Program-made: the position numbers and the translations under genes | Assembly (NCBI GenBank): GCA_943787605.1 | Contig: CALSNB010000001.1 | Location: 930,001-994,000, forward strand | Direction: 5' to 3' | Origin: GCA-2697345 sp002697345 | GTDB taxonomy: Bacteria > Pseudomonadota > Alphaproteobacteria > Rhodobacterales > Rhodobacteraceae | DNA: 64,000 nucleotides | In this document: piece by piece, positions 52,358-60,446 of the stretch | Layout of the letters: each line of letters opens with the position of its first letter | How positions within the stretch are numbered: the stretch's first letter is position 1 | The notes under the pieces: generated by a model | Told to the model about the DNA's origin: nothing | What the model saw: the letters and a program-made list of their open reading frames with translations, nothing else | The model's database searches: none

Positions 52358-52963
52358 TTATGAGCCTATCAATAGCTTTATAGCTAAGGTCCACATAACA
52401 ACACCCACAAAAAAGTCTATATAACGCCAGACATAAGGAGCCTCAAAAAATCGAGAAACTAATCGTGCTCCATATCCTAAGCAAAAGAAAAAGACAAAAG
52501 ATGAGGTTATAGCTCCAAGCCCAAAATAAAAGCGACCAGTTTCAAACTGGGTCGCAACAGCGCCTATTAAAAAAACAGTATCCAAATAGACATGGGGGTT
52601 AAGAAAAGTTAAAGCTAACGCATAACCAGAAGCATGCCATGCTCCGTGGATATCGGTAGAGTTTTTTTTTGATATGTTTACGCCCTGCAAAGCTGATTTA
52701 AATGAAAAAAATCCATATAGTGTAAGAAAGATAATGCCAAGGTATAGAATTAACTTACCTAAAAATGGCCAAACTTCGGTTAAGTTTCCAAATCCAAAAA
52801 CACCAGCAGAAATCAATAAAGCATCGGAGGTTGAACAAATAGCACACACTAAAAATACATGCTGTCTACGCAAGCCTTGTCTTAGAACAAAGATATTCTG
52901 AGACCCTATTGCAAGTATTAAAGAAAGGCCAAGACTTAGACCAGAAATGTATGTAGTAAAAAT
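52358..52963 (-). CDS. LysE/ArgO-family amino-acid exporter (apparent ATT start)
   Basis: A 201-residue LysE/ArgO-type exporter with about six membrane helices. The frame from the first ordinary start codon (52873) is too short, at 171 residues, and lacks the conserved N terminus. Reading on upstream restores SGLSLGLSLILAIGSQNIF and VLRQGLRRQHVFL, which align with the start of E. coli ArgO (GPQNAFVMNQGIRRQ). No ATG, GTG or TTG occurs in this part before an in-frame TGA. ATT at 52963-52961, followed by TTT, lies 10 bases after GGAG and is the best start. A sequencing error upstream is the alternative. Confidence 0.75.
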   Translation of the reverse strand: MFTTYISGLSLGLSLILAIGSQNIFVLRQGLRRQHVFLVCAICSTSDALLISAGVFGFGNLTEVWPFLGKLILYLGIIFLTLYGFFSFKSALQGVNISKKNSTDIHGAWHASGYALALTFLNPHVYLDTVFLIGAVATQFETGRFYFGLGAITSSFVFFFCLGYGARLVSRFFEAPYVWRYIDFFVGVVMWTLAIKLLIGS

Positions 52964-53027
52964 TGTGAAAACACTCCAAAACCTAAAATATGTTCAAGGC
53001 AATAGTCTTAATTTAAAAAATCACACA

Positions 53028-53768
53028 CTATAAATTAGCCATTACTTCATCCGACACCTCAAAATTGGCTGTCACAGTCTGAATGTCATCATCGTCTTCG
53101 AGTGCATCGATAAGTTTCATCAATTTTTGCATGCCTTCGAGATCTAACTCGGTAGTTGTTTTTGGAACCCAGACTAACTTGGCAGATTCAATCTCGTTCA
53201 GCTGCTTCTCTATAGCGTCTGAAACAGTACTCAAGTCATTGGCGGCACAGAAAACTAAATGAGCCTCATCACTGCTCTCAACATCATCTGCACCTACATC
53301 AATAGCCATCATCATAATCGTATCCTCATCTGCAATATCTGGGCTTAAAGATATTTGTCCTTTTCTATCAAACATAAACCCAACCGAACCAGTCTCTCCC
53401 AAGTTTCCTCCATACTTAGAAAATGTTGACCGGACTGTGGAGGCTGTACGGTTTTTGTTATCAGTCATTGCCTCAACTATTACTGCCACCCCTCCTGGCC
53501 CATAACCTTCGTACCTAATCTCATCATAACTATCAAAATCACTTGCCTGAGACTTTTTAATTGCTCGATCTATTACATCCTTCGGAACTGATTGGGATTT
53601 AGCTTCTTTCACAGCCATCCTTAGACGTGGGTTTTTTTCAGGGTCTGGGTCACCCATCTTTGCCGCAACAGTTATCTCCTTAGAAAGTTTAGAAAAAAGC
53701 TTTGATCGAGCAGCATCTTGTCTCCCTTTCCTGTGTTGGATGTTTGCCCATTTGGAGTGCCCCGCCAT
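53028..53768 (-). CDS. YebC/PmpR-family regulator
   Basis: A 246-residue protein starting MAGHSKWANIQHRKGRQDA, the invariant YebC N terminus. It continues with RYEGYGPGGVAVIVEAMTDN, then NRTASTVRSTFSKYGGNLGE and the GSVGFMFDR stretch. YebC proteins were long viewed as DNA-binding regulators, and recent work ties family members to relief of ribosome stalling at proline runs. ATG 53768 with GGAGA 5 bases upstream is preferred over an in-frame ATG four codons before. No ruvC is adjacent. Confidence 0.96.
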   Translation of the reverse strand: MAGHSKWANIQHRKGRQDAARSKLFSKLSKEITVAAKMGDPDPEKNPRLRMAVKEAKSQSVPKDVIDRAIKKSQASDFDSYDEIRYEGYGPGGVAVIVEAMTDNKNRTASTVRSTFSKYGGNLGETGSVGFMFDRKGQISLSPDIADEDTIMMMAIDVGADDVESSDEAHLVFCAANDLSTVSDAIEKQLNEIESAKLVWVPKTTTELDLEGMQKLMKLIDALEDDDDIQTVTANFEVSDEVMANL

Positions 53769-53908
53769 ATTTTTCTCCATAATTAAAAAAGTTATTAAAA
53801 TAATATACTAATATTCTTCTATCAGGCAAAGAACTAGATCGCAATTTGGCTAAGCGTTAAATTTATATTTTTCTTTATATAGAGCTATCTAAATTTTAAA
53901 AATGAGCC

Positions 53909-54721
53909 TCAGATCTCAGTTTGAGGTAAAAGACCACCAGAACGGAAAAGTTCAATCCTTTTCGCTAGACCAGTTTGGTTATCAATTTCAACATAAGTAC
54001 CCGACAAAGTAGCTTCACTAACTGCAGGAACAAACCTTCCCTTTACCATGCCAGAGACAAATCGATTTAAAGGTTCAACTTTGTTCATTCCAATAATAGA
54101 ATTGTAATCTCCACACATGCCAGCGTCAGACAAATAAGCAGTTCCCTTCTCAAGGATCATAGCATCAGCTGTTGGCACATGCGTATGAGTTCCTACACAC
54201 AAACTAACTCTTCCATCACACCAATGCCCCATCGCCATTTTTTCTGATGTCGCCTCGCAATGTATATCAACAATTATTGCGTCTATTTGCCCCTTCAAAG
54301 GATATTTTTTTAAAATAGCATCTATCTTACCAAATGGATCTTCATAAGCACGCTTCATAAAAACTTGACCAAGAACTTGAACAACAAGAACCTTTCGTCC
54401 TCTAGATATTTCAAATATCCGATACCCTTTCCCTGGAGCATCTTTTGCAAAGTTTATTGGGCGAACGATACGGGACTCTCTCTCAATAAATTGTATCATA
54501 TCACTTTGATCAAATGCGTGATCACCTAAAGTAATACTATCAACACCCACCTTCAGAAGAGCTTCTGCATGCTTAGGGGATAAGCCTCTTCCTCCCGTCG
54601 CATTTTCTCCATTAATAGTTACAAAATCTAATGCCATCTCGGAGCGTATCCGAGGTAGATTGTTCTCAATAGCTTCGCGACCCGCGCGACCCATTATATC
54701 ACCTAAAAAAAGAATTTTCAT
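53909..54721 (-). CDS. YmdB-family metallophosphoesterase
   Basis: A 270-residue metallophosphoesterase of the TIGR00282/YmdB type: FLGDIMGRAGREAI (residues 4-17), TINGENATGGRGL, LGDHAFDQ, VDIHCEATSEK and VGTHTHVPTADA supply the two-metal site. Bacillus YmdB hydrolyses 2',3'- or 3',5'-cyclic nucleotides and affects biofilm and RNA turnover; the role in proteobacteria is not settled. It sits 76 bases after the 5-formyl-THF cyclo-ligase gene, a common alphaproteobacterial pairing. Confidence 0.95.
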   Translation of the reverse strand: MKILFLGDIMGRAGREAIENNLPRIRSEMALDFVTINGENATGGRGLSPKHAEALLKVGVDSITLGDHAFDQSDMIQFIERESRIVRPINFAKDAPGKGYRIFEISRGRKVLVVQVLGQVFMKRAYEDPFGKIDAILKKYPLKGQIDAIIVDIHCEATSEKMAMGHWCDGRVSLCVGTHTHVPTADAMILEKGTAYLSDAGMCGDYNSIIGMNKVEPLNRFVSGMVKGRFVPAVSEATLSGTYVEIDNQTGLAKRIELFRSGGLLPQTEI

Positions 54722-54797
54722 AACAGTGTACTATTCTTAATTTTAAGAACAGGCAAGAAATGTTAAATAGGAACCATGCTTTGCATAACTATCTCGC

Positions 54798-55358
54798 TTA
54801 AATCCACAAAGTTCCTAACTCTGTGACGATTCCATCAAGAGATTGATCCGTTTGTTCTACGGGTACTTTTTCAACACATTGTCCAGAAAACGCTACTCCT
54901 ATAGCTTTAATATTTTTTTGAGAACGCAACATACTGAGAGACCGATCATAAAAACCTCCTCCATATCCCAGTCGACCTCCTTGGCTATCATAGGCAATCA
55001 GGGGGACTAATAAAATATCAGGAACGACCCAGGAAACTAATTTTGGTATTAAAACCCCAAAAGCGCCTAATTCTAATTCAGAATCTGGTGTCCAAATAGT
55101 AAATTTTAGAGGCTTATCTTTTCCAACAATAACAGGTACTGCGACAATTTCATCTAAGGCCAGTTTATTCATAAAGTTGACTGGATCTGCTTCAGAACCT
55201 ATGGGCAGATAACCACCAACGATAAGATTATTAATTCCCCCTAAAGCCGAACCCAAATTTTTTTGTATAAGGTAATCATTACTCTTCGTTTTAAAAATTT
55301 TTCGTTGTGCAAGTGCTCTCGTACGGCATTTTTTTTTTAAAATTCCTATTTCATCCAT
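54798..55358 (-). CDS. 5-formyltetrahydrofolate cyclo-ligase
   Basis: A 186-residue enzyme. It shows CRTRALAQRKIF near the N terminus (the phosphate-binding K/R-rich start), GGYLPIGSEADP, then VPLIAYDSQGGRLGYGGGFYDR with the glycine-rich ATP loop (given as IAYDSQGGRLGYGGGFYDR). It converts 5-formyl-THF to methenyl-THF with ATP, salvaging folate. I chose ATG 55358 over the GTG three codons upstream. 6S RNA often lies near this gene but none was seen here. Confidence 0.94.
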   Translation of the reverse strand: MDEIGILKKKCRTRALAQRKIFKTKSNDYLIQKNLGSALGGINNLIVGGYLPIGSEADPVNFMNKLALDEIVAVPVIVGKDKPLKFTIWTPDSELELGAFGVLIPKLVSWVVPDILLVPLIAYDSQGGRLGYGGGFYDRSLSMLRSQKNIKAIGVAFSGQCVEKVPVEQTDQSLDGIVTELGTLWI

Positions 55359-55549
55359 GATCAACACTCATAATTTAAACTCGTAATATACTATCAATTC
55401 AACAGAGTTTTTAAAACTCATTCCTAGAATCAAAAATAATTATACATTTAACGAGATAATAAAACTCAGTTAATCGATTTTTGTCAAAAAAATTATACTA
55501 AAGATAAATATAACTTTTAGCCCTCAAACATTTTTAGTATGGATACGAC

Positions 55550-56233
55550 ATGTCAATTTGGTATAGAATTTCTCAAGCATTAGCTGCTCTGGCTGCAGGT
55601 GAAAGCTTGGCTGAAATCTTCCAGCGGTTGAAATCACCACCAGAACAAAGCGCTGGCTTCACAATTGCAGTAATCGCATTAGGGGCCAAAATGGCTAAAG
55701 CAGACGGCATAGTTACTAGGAACGAAGTTCGTGCATTCAGAGAAGTGTTTCATATTCCAAGAGCTCAAGAAGAGAATGCTGCAAAAATATTTAACTTAGC
55801 CAGACAAGATGTAGCAGGTTTTGAGTTATATGCTGAAAAAATTTATAAAATGTTAAATAATAAACCCGCAGTGCTCTATGACCTTCTTGAGGGTTTATTT
55901 CATATTGCTATTGCTGATAATTCATTTGAGGAGGAAGAAAATCATTTTCTAGAGATTGTTAGGAAAATATTTAAAGTTAATGATCAACAATTCAGAATAC
56001 TGAGTGCAAGATTTATACCTAATCAAAAACTTGACCCTTACGTAGTGCTGGGCATTGAACAAGAAACTTCTACATCCGATATTGAAAAAGTTTGGAAAAA
56101 ACATATTTTTGAAACACACCCAGATCGTATGCAGGCACGAGGTGTCCCAATCGAGGCAGTTAAGCTGGCAGAAAAGAGGTTAATTCAAATTAATGAAGCC
56201 TGGGGTGAAATCAAAAAAGAAAGAGCACTCTAA
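55550..56233 (+). CDS. DjlA-like protein: TerB domain plus C-terminal J domain
   Basis: A 227-residue protein. Residues 40-145 form a TerB-like helical domain (AVIALGAKMAKADGIVTRNE is its usual first part, and HIAIADNSFEEEE its second). A J domain at 165-227 has FETHPDRMQ holding HPD, the DnaK-stimulating tripeptide. It lacks the N-terminal membrane segment of E. coli DjlA, so it is cytosolic or peripheral. It should act as a DnaK co-chaperone with a special client. ATG 55550 sits at the end of an AT-rich 190-base gap. Confidence 0.9.
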   Translation: MSIWYRISQALAALAAGESLAEIFQRLKSPPEQSAGFTIAVIALGAKMAKADGIVTRNEVRAFREVFHIPRAQEENAAKIFNLARQDVAGFELYAEKIYKMLNNKPAVLYDLLEGLFHIAIADNSFEEEENHFLEIVRKIFKVNDQQFRILSARFIPNQKLDPYVVLGIEQETSTSDIEKVWKKHIFETHPDRMQARGVPIEAVKLAEKRLIQINEAWGEIKKERAL

Positions 56234-56276
56234 TTGCTAAGATACATAAAAGGCTGGTTTCTAAGCACTCAAAACC

Positions 56277-56738
56277 CTATTTCACTTTAGTTAAACTTCC
56301 TTTTTCAAGATATTTCAGTATTTCAACCACCTGGTTAGGTTTTTTACAAACTGCTAAGGCAGCCGCATCAACTTCTTTTAGAGCATGTTGATGCTCATCC
56401 GAGTGGATAATAATTAAAGACTTTCCAAGCGCAACCGAATAACCAGCATCAAAGGCCGCATTCCATTGCTTATATTTTTCTCCAAACCTCACAACAACTA
56501 TATCAGCTTTACTAATGCCATCTCGAATACGTATGGCATTTAATTTAGCACTTTTATTATCATGCCAAAACTTTTCTTCTTCTGCTCCCAAGATTGTAGG
56601 ACCGCAATCATCAGACGCAGCGTGATCTGTCACAGCGCTGGAAAAAGCTATATCCAAGCCCTGTTCAACACATCCAGACATAATTTCATTTCTCCAGTCA
56701 GTATGGATCTCCCCAGATAAAAATATTTTTAAACTCAT
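56277..56738 (-). CDS. YtoQ-family protein
   Basis: A 153-residue protein with the YtoQ family's features: the N-terminal LKIFLSGEIHTDWR, then SSAVTDHAASDDCG, and KADIVVVRFGEKYKQWNAAFDAG, shared with nucleoside 2-deoxyribosyltransferase-like folds. Function is unknown. A role on nucleotide-like ligands is inferred from the fold. It converges on the DjlA-like gene and is divergent from the tRNA-Gly gene. Confidence 0.9.
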   Translation of the reverse strand: MSLKIFLSGEIHTDWRNEIMSGCVEQGLDIAFSSAVTDHAASDDCGPTILGAEEEKFWHDNKSAKLNAIRIRDGISKADIVVVRFGEKYKQWNAAFDAGYSVALGKSLIIIHSDEHQHALKEVDAAALAVCKKPNQVVEILKYLEKGSLTKVK

Positions 56739-56845
56739 ACTCAGAACCCCTCAAACCTTGGCAACAGTGACCATTATTGGTTATTAGCACATTTGGTCAA
56801 GTTAAAGGTCACGTCAATAAACTTTTTTATCTCTGCATTTTTTAC

Positions 56846-56873
56846 TTGCTCCGCCCACCCTTTCACTTATAAG
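56846..56873 (+). promoter_or_regulatory. Likely promoter of tRNA-Gly
   Basis: TTGCTC at 56846-56851 and TATAAG at 56868-56873 are separated by 16 bases. The bases that follow (CGGCGT) form a GC-rich discriminator as found at stringently controlled stable RNA promoters. The mature tRNA begins 16 bases downstream of the minus-10 box. Confidence 0.6.
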
Positions 56874-56889
56874 CGGCGTATTCAAGGAC

Positions 56890-56964
56890 GCGGGCGTAGC
56901 TCAGGGGTAGAGCATAACCTTGCCAAGGTTAGGGTCGTGAGTTCGAATCTCATCGCCCGCTCCA
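56890..56964 (+). tRNA. tRNA-Gly (anticodon GCC)
   Basis: The cloverleaf is complete. The acceptor stem GCGGGCG (56890-56896) pairs with CGCCCGC (56954-56960). The D arm is GTAGCTCAGGGGTAGAGC; the anticodon stem TAACC/GGTTA holds loop TTGCCAA with anticodon GCC at 56922-56924, and the T arm has GTTCGAATC. The discriminator is T, followed by an encoded CCA at 56962-56964. Confidence 0.97.
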
Positions 56965-56976
56965 TGAAGTTTAGAA

Positions 56977-57006
56977 ACGGATGTTATTCCGTACGAAAGT
57001 TTTTTT
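56977..57006 (+). terminator. Weak intrinsic terminator after tRNA-Gly
   Basis: ACGGA (56977-56981) and TCCGT (56988-56992) form a short stem with a 6-base loop, and a run of seven T begins 7 bases later at 57000. The stem is short, so the call rests mostly on position after the tRNA and on the T-run. Confidence 0.45.
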
Positions 57007-57101
57007 ATTTACTAAAACATCAAAACGGTTTGTAAAAAGACAGTAACCCTTGCAAAATATGGCCTTACAAGTAATTGAAAAAAATTTATTAAAAGTTCTA
57101 T

Positions 57102-57441
57102 ATGAAATTATCTCAAAATGAATTTATAAATTTTATCCTGTAAAGCCAAGAGTCGAGGAATGGTATTTCTTGGGGTAGAATATGTGGGGGCTACATTATT
57201 AGAAGGAATGATTTACCTGTTGGTCTAGTATTTGATGGTGAATTGTACCTTAGAGTAAACAGTAGAAATTTATCTGATTATCAAGAATTAAATAATGAAC
57301 CGTTTTCTTACATAAAAACGAGGAAAGACCATAAAGCTATCAAAGTGGCGAGTACCTGCAGAAGTTCTGGAAGATAACAAAACTTTTCAGGTATGGGCAA
57401 GGAAAGCCTATCTTGTTGAAGAAGATGCTACTCAAAATTAA
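57102..57441 (+). pseudogene. TfoX N-terminal-domain protein, broken by a stop and a frameshift
   Basis: Reading from ATG 57102 gives MKLSQNEFINFIL, then an in-frame TAA at codon 14, then in the same frame SWGRICGGYIIRR and VGLVFDGELYLRVNSRN, followed by NEPFSYIKTRKDHKAIK. At about 57341-57346 the frame shifts by one base, and the next frame continues WRVPAEVLEDNKTFQVWARK, then AYLVEEDATQN and TAA 57441. Together these match the TfoX/Sxy N-terminal fold: RMFGGYG, LYLK, EPFTY and YWRAPEEVLED in consensus. TfoX proteins take part in competence regulation in gammaproteobacteria; the alphaproteobacterial role is unclear. Two lesions make it a pseudogene. Confidence 0.85.
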
Positions 57442-57516
57442 TAGTTTATCGTAATGACAAAAATATTTCAGGAAATTTCACTATTTAATTACAAATAAAA
57501 AGATTTTCTATTCTTA

Positions 57517-57600
57517 TGGTGGGCGACCCTGGAATCGAACCAGGCGTGCGTCTCCGCGAGGGAGTTACAGTCCCCTGCCACACCTTGCGGCCTGTCGCCC
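57517..57600 (-). tRNA. tRNA-Tyr (anticodon GTA)
   Basis: The 5' end on the minus strand is at 57600: GGGCGAC pairs with GTCGCCC (57527-57521), the discriminator is A and CCA is encoded (57519-57517). The anticodon stem-loop GGGGA CTGTAAC TCCCT carries anticodon GTA, and a long variable arm, as expected for tRNA-Tyr, follows. The T loop reads GGTTCGATTCC. Confidence 0.96.
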
Positions 57601-57627
57601 ACTGTCAAGATAAACTTAACAAGACAG

Positions 57628-57656
57628 CAGATATAAGGAGGCCACTCGTGCGTCAA
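57628..57656 (-). promoter_or_regulatory. Likely promoter of tRNA-Tyr
   Basis: On the minus strand TTGACG (57656-57651) is followed by TATATC after 15 bases or TATCTG after 17. The mature tRNA starts about 28 bases further on. The exact minus-10 box is uncertain. Confidence 0.45.
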
Positions 57657-57696
57657 CAAGAAAAACTATTACTAAGCTTGTCATAATCCAATTTAA

Positions 57697-58518
57697 GTGA
57701 TCAAGGTTGTTAAAAGAGAAGGGAATTTTACTGTGTCAGCAAAGAAAAGTACTGGGATGTTTGACAAGGCACGTCAGGTAAAGAAAGTTGTGTCAGAAAC
57801 AATATGGCTTTTTGGCTTACATGCTGTTCGAGACGCGCTAAAAAACCCGTTAAGAGAAAAGCTCAAATTAATTGTTACTCAAAACGCTGCAGATAAGCTT
57901 TCATCTGATATAGCCTTTAATAAAATAAAGTTTGAAATCTCTGATTCAAAGAAATTTACAGCTCCGATTGACAACCAATCAGTCCATCAAGGTGCTGCAT
58001 TAGAAGTCAGACCATTAAAGTGGGGAGAGATATCAGAGGTTTGCAAACCTTTGGATAAATCGGCAAGAGTAGTAATGCTCGACCAAGTCACCGATCCGAA
58101 CAATGTGGGAGCAATTCTACGATCCGCTGAGGTCTTTGGAGCTTTAGCGGTAATTGCGCCCCTGCGTTATTCCGCCCCAGAAACGGGAGCGTTAGCGAAA
58201 ACTGCCTCAGGCGCGTTGGAGCGGCAACCATATTTAAGAGTAAAAAACCTCTCTGAAACAATCAAAAAATTAAAAAGTATGGGATATTTTATTATTGGCA
58301 TGGATGGAGATGGAGATTCAAATTTGGATGAGCTCACAACTCTGAAAGAGGGCCCCTTAGCAATAGTAGTAGGTGCAGAAGGCCCAGGTCTTAGACAAAA
58401 AACGAAAGAAAACTGTGATGTGCTAGTAAAGATTCCTGCAGTAAAAAAATTTGGTTCACTAAATGTCTCAAATGCGACTGCTGTTGCTCTCTATTCAACT
58501 ATCATAAGAAAGCATTAA
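57697..58518 (+). CDS. rlmB: 23S rRNA 2'-O-ribose methyltransferase, TrmH/RlmB family
   Basis: A 273-residue SPOUT methyltransferase. An N-terminal substrate-binding domain begins at WLFGLHAVRDALKNP, and the catalytic domain has the three family motifs: DPNNVGAILRSAEVFGA, IVVGAEGPGL and LNVSNATAVALY. RlmB methylates G2251 in 23S rRNA, and related enzymes act on tRNA or other rRNA sites. The start is ambiguous: GTG 57697 as given, or GTG 57733, which has GGG nine bases upstream. It is divergent from tRNA-Tyr. Confidence 0.93.
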   Translation: MIKVVKREGNFTVSAKKSTGMFDKARQVKKVVSETIWLFGLHAVRDALKNPLREKLKLIVTQNAADKLSSDIAFNKIKFEISDSKKFTAPIDNQSVHQGAALEVRPLKWGEISEVCKPLDKSARVVMLDQVTDPNNVGAILRSAEVFGALAVIAPLRYSAPETGALAKTASGALERQPYLRVKNLSETIKKLKSMGYFIIGMDGDGDSNLDELTTLKEGPLAIVVGAEGPGLRQKTKENCDVLVKIPAVKKFGSLNVSNATAVALYSTIIRKH

Positions 58519-58989
58519 CTAATCTACTGCTATCTGATCAAATGGCAGAGCAACATTATACTTCATTTCTTGCAATGAAACACTAGATGACATGCTAGTG
58601 AACTCAATCTCATTAATTAAAATTTGTTGAAATTTGTCATAGGATTCAATACTAGCTGCTACTATTTTCAACATATAATCCGCACCAGAACCCGTAAGAC
58701 GGTGTACCTCTGTGATTTGTCCATATTTAGAGACTATATCTGAAAAAAGTGTTGCCCATTCAGAAGAGTGCCTACTCACCGAAATAGACAAAAACACAAC
58801 AATCGGTAAACCAAGTAGATTTCGATCAAGGAGCGTCGCTCGCTTTTTTATGACTCCAGTCTCTTCTAACCTTCGAATTCGATTCCAGCACGGAGTCTTT
58901 GAAAGACCAGCACGACGAGATATCTCTGACAAAGGCAAAGTTGCGTTACTTTGAATAAGTTTAAGAATTTCAATATCAATTTTATCCAT
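58519..58989 (-). CDS. Lrp/AsnC-family transcriptional regulator
   Basis: A 156-residue regulator. The N-terminal winged helix reads MDKIDIEILKLIQSNATLPL, then SEISRRAGLSKTPCWNRIRR and LEETGVIKKR; the C-terminal RAM domain includes VHRLTGSGADYMLKIVA, which binds amino acids at subunit interfaces. It is divergent from metY across 164 bases that hold two sites matching the E. coli Lrp consensus, so autoregulation and control of metY by an amino acid (methionine or leucine) is likely. Confidence 0.94.
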   Translation of the reverse strand: MDKIDIEILKLIQSNATLPLSEISRRAGLSKTPCWNRIRRLEETGVIKKRATLLDRNLLGLPIVVFLSISVSRHSSEWATLFSDIVSKYGQITEVHRLTGSGADYMLKIVAASIESYDKFQQILINEIEFTSMSSSVSLQEMKYNVALPFDQIAVD

Positions 58990-59009
58990 TCTTTAATTCC
59001 CTAATCTAA

Positions 59010-59024
59010 AAGAATAATATTCTT
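59010..59024. promoter_or_regulatory. Lrp-like operator 1
   Basis: AAGAATAATATTCTT lies inside a perfect inverted repeat (AAAGAAT, 3-base centre, ATTCTTT at 59009-59025). It matches 12 of 15 positions of the E. coli Lrp consensus YAGHAWATTWTDCTR. It is 21 bases upstream of the lrp-type gene's start. Confidence 0.55.
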
Positions 59025-59080
59025 TATAACTTAGCTAGTTAAAGAAAAAAAGAACAAAAGTTAATATTAGCTATTTTACT

Positions 59081-59095
59081 TAGAATTATTTTCTG
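59081..59095. promoter_or_regulatory. Lrp-like operator 2
   Basis: TAGAATTATTTTCTG matches 13 of 15 positions of the E. coli Lrp consensus YAGHAWATTWTDCTR. It lies 58 bases before the metY start and 71 bases from operator 1, close to a whole number of helical turns, which suits binding by an Lrp octamer. Confidence 0.55.
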
Positions 59096-59153
59096 AAAAA
59101 GAATAAAAAACCTTACTTAATGGTTATAAATCATCTCTATAGGAGCATATACA

Positions 59154-60446
59154 ATGGCTGATACAGAAAGTTACGGGTTCGATACATTGCAAATCCATGC
59201 CGGAGCAAGACCAGACCCGACTACGGGATCACGGCAAACTCCAATTCATCAAACAACTGCTTACGTATTTAGAGACGCAGAGCACGCAGCTGCTCTCTTC
59301 AACCTCCAAGAAGTAGGTTATATATACTCGAGGCTAACGAACCCGACAGTAGCTGTCTTACAAGAAAGGATAGCCACTTTAGAAGGTGGTGTTGGAGGAG
59401 TCTGTTGTTCTTCAGGGCATGCTGCACAAATAATGGCCCTATTCCCTCTAATGAGTCCAGGCTGTAATGTGGTTGTATCTACCCGCCTTTACGGAGGAAC
59501 AGTTACACAGTTCTCTCAAACAATTAAAAGATTTGGCTGGTCAGCTAAATTTGTAGACTTTGATGATTTATCAGCAATAACTGAAGCCATAGACGAAAAC
59601 ACGCGAGCAGTCTTTTGTGAGTCAATTGCAAACCCAGGAGGTTATATAACTGACTTAGATAAAATATCTAAAATTTCAGATAAGGCATTAATACCATTAA
59701 TTGTTGATAATACTTCTGCAACTCCTTACCTTTGTAGACCAATAGAGCATGGTGCTACACTGGTTATTCACTCAACTACTAAATATTTAACTGGAAATGG
59801 GACAGTTACTGGTGGTTGCGTCGTAGACTCTGGCAAATTTGACTGGGCATCATCTAACAAGTTTCCATCATTAAGTGAGCCAGAACCTGCATATCACGGG
59901 CTTAAGTTTTTTGAAACCTTTGGTCCCTTAGCATTCACTTTTTTTGGTATTGCCATTAGTCTACGCGATCTAGGAATGACAATGAATCCACAAGCAGCAC
60001 ATTACACATTATGTGGAATAGAAACGTTGTCTTTGAGAATGGATAGGCATGTAGATAATGCCGAAAAGATTGCAAAATGGTTAGAGGAAGATTCTCGCGT
60101 GGAATTTGTTTCCTATGCTGGTCTTAAATCATCGCCTTACTATGAAAGAGTTAAACATATATGCCCAAGGGGTGCTGGAGGACTTTTCACTTTTGGTGTC
60201 AAAGGGGGGTATGAGGCATGTACAAAGTTAGTAGATTCTTTGGAAATATTTAGTCATGTAGCAAACCTAGGAGATGCCAGATCTCTCATTATTCATTCTG
60301 CATCTACGACACATCGTCAACTTACTCGGGAACAACAACAGGCAGCAGGAGCAGCGCCAGATACTGTTCGGGTGTCTATAGGAATTGAATCTGTAGAAGA
60401 TTTGATTGGTGATCTTAATCAAGCTTTAGCAAAAGCTACTTCTTAG
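59154..60446 (+). CDS. metY: O-acetylhomoserine sulfhydrylase (Cys/Met metabolism PLP enzyme)
   Basis: A 430-residue PLP enzyme. It shows YGFDTLQIHAGARPDP at the N terminus, SRLTNPTVAVLQERIATLEGG, then VIHSTTKYLTGNGTVTGG with the PLP lysine, and LGDARSLIIHSASTTHRQLT. These are the marks of MetY, which joins O-acetylhomoserine and sulfide into homocysteine. GGAG sits 9 bases before ATG 59154. Its stop TAG overlaps the GTG start of the next gene by one base. Two Lrp-like sites lie upstream; no SAM riboswitch was found. Confidence 0.96.
   Translation: MADTESYGFDTLQIHAGARPDPTTGSRQTPIHQTTAYVFRDAEHAAALFNLQEVGYIYSRLTNPTVAVLQERIATLEGGVGGVCCSSGHAAQIMALFPLMSPGCNVVVSTRLYGGTVTQFSQTIKRFGWSAKFVDFDDLSAITEAIDENTRAVFCESIANPGGYITDLDKISKISDKALIPLIVDNTSATPYLCRPIEHGATLVIHSTTKYLTGNGTVTGGCVVDSGKFDWASSNKFPSLSEPEPAYHGLKFFETFGPLAFTFFGIAISLRDLGMTMNPQAAHYTLCGIETLSLRMDRHVDNAEKIAKWLEEDSRVEFVSYAGLKSSPYYERVKHICPRGAGGLFTFGVKGGYEACTKLVDSLEIFSHVANLGDARSLIIHSASTTHRQLTREQQQAAGAAPDTVRVSIGIESVEDLIGDLNQALAKATS

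Noticed and set aside
52358..52873. ArgO/LysE-like gene truncated at the N terminus (171 residues) as a pseudogene
   Set aside because: The missing N terminus is present intact in the same frame upstream; only a standard start codon is lacking, so ATT initiation is a simpler reading.
55368..55549. 6S RNA next to the 5-formyl-THF cyclo-ligase gene
   Set aside because: The position is one where 6S RNA is often found, but the region is AT-rich without a long bulged hairpin.
59026..59153. Possible SAM-II/SAM-V riboswitch upstream of metY
   Set aside because: Such elements often control metY-type genes in alphaproteobacteria, but the conserved pseudoknot core bases could not be found in the 128 bases before the start. 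A covariance-model search would decide.
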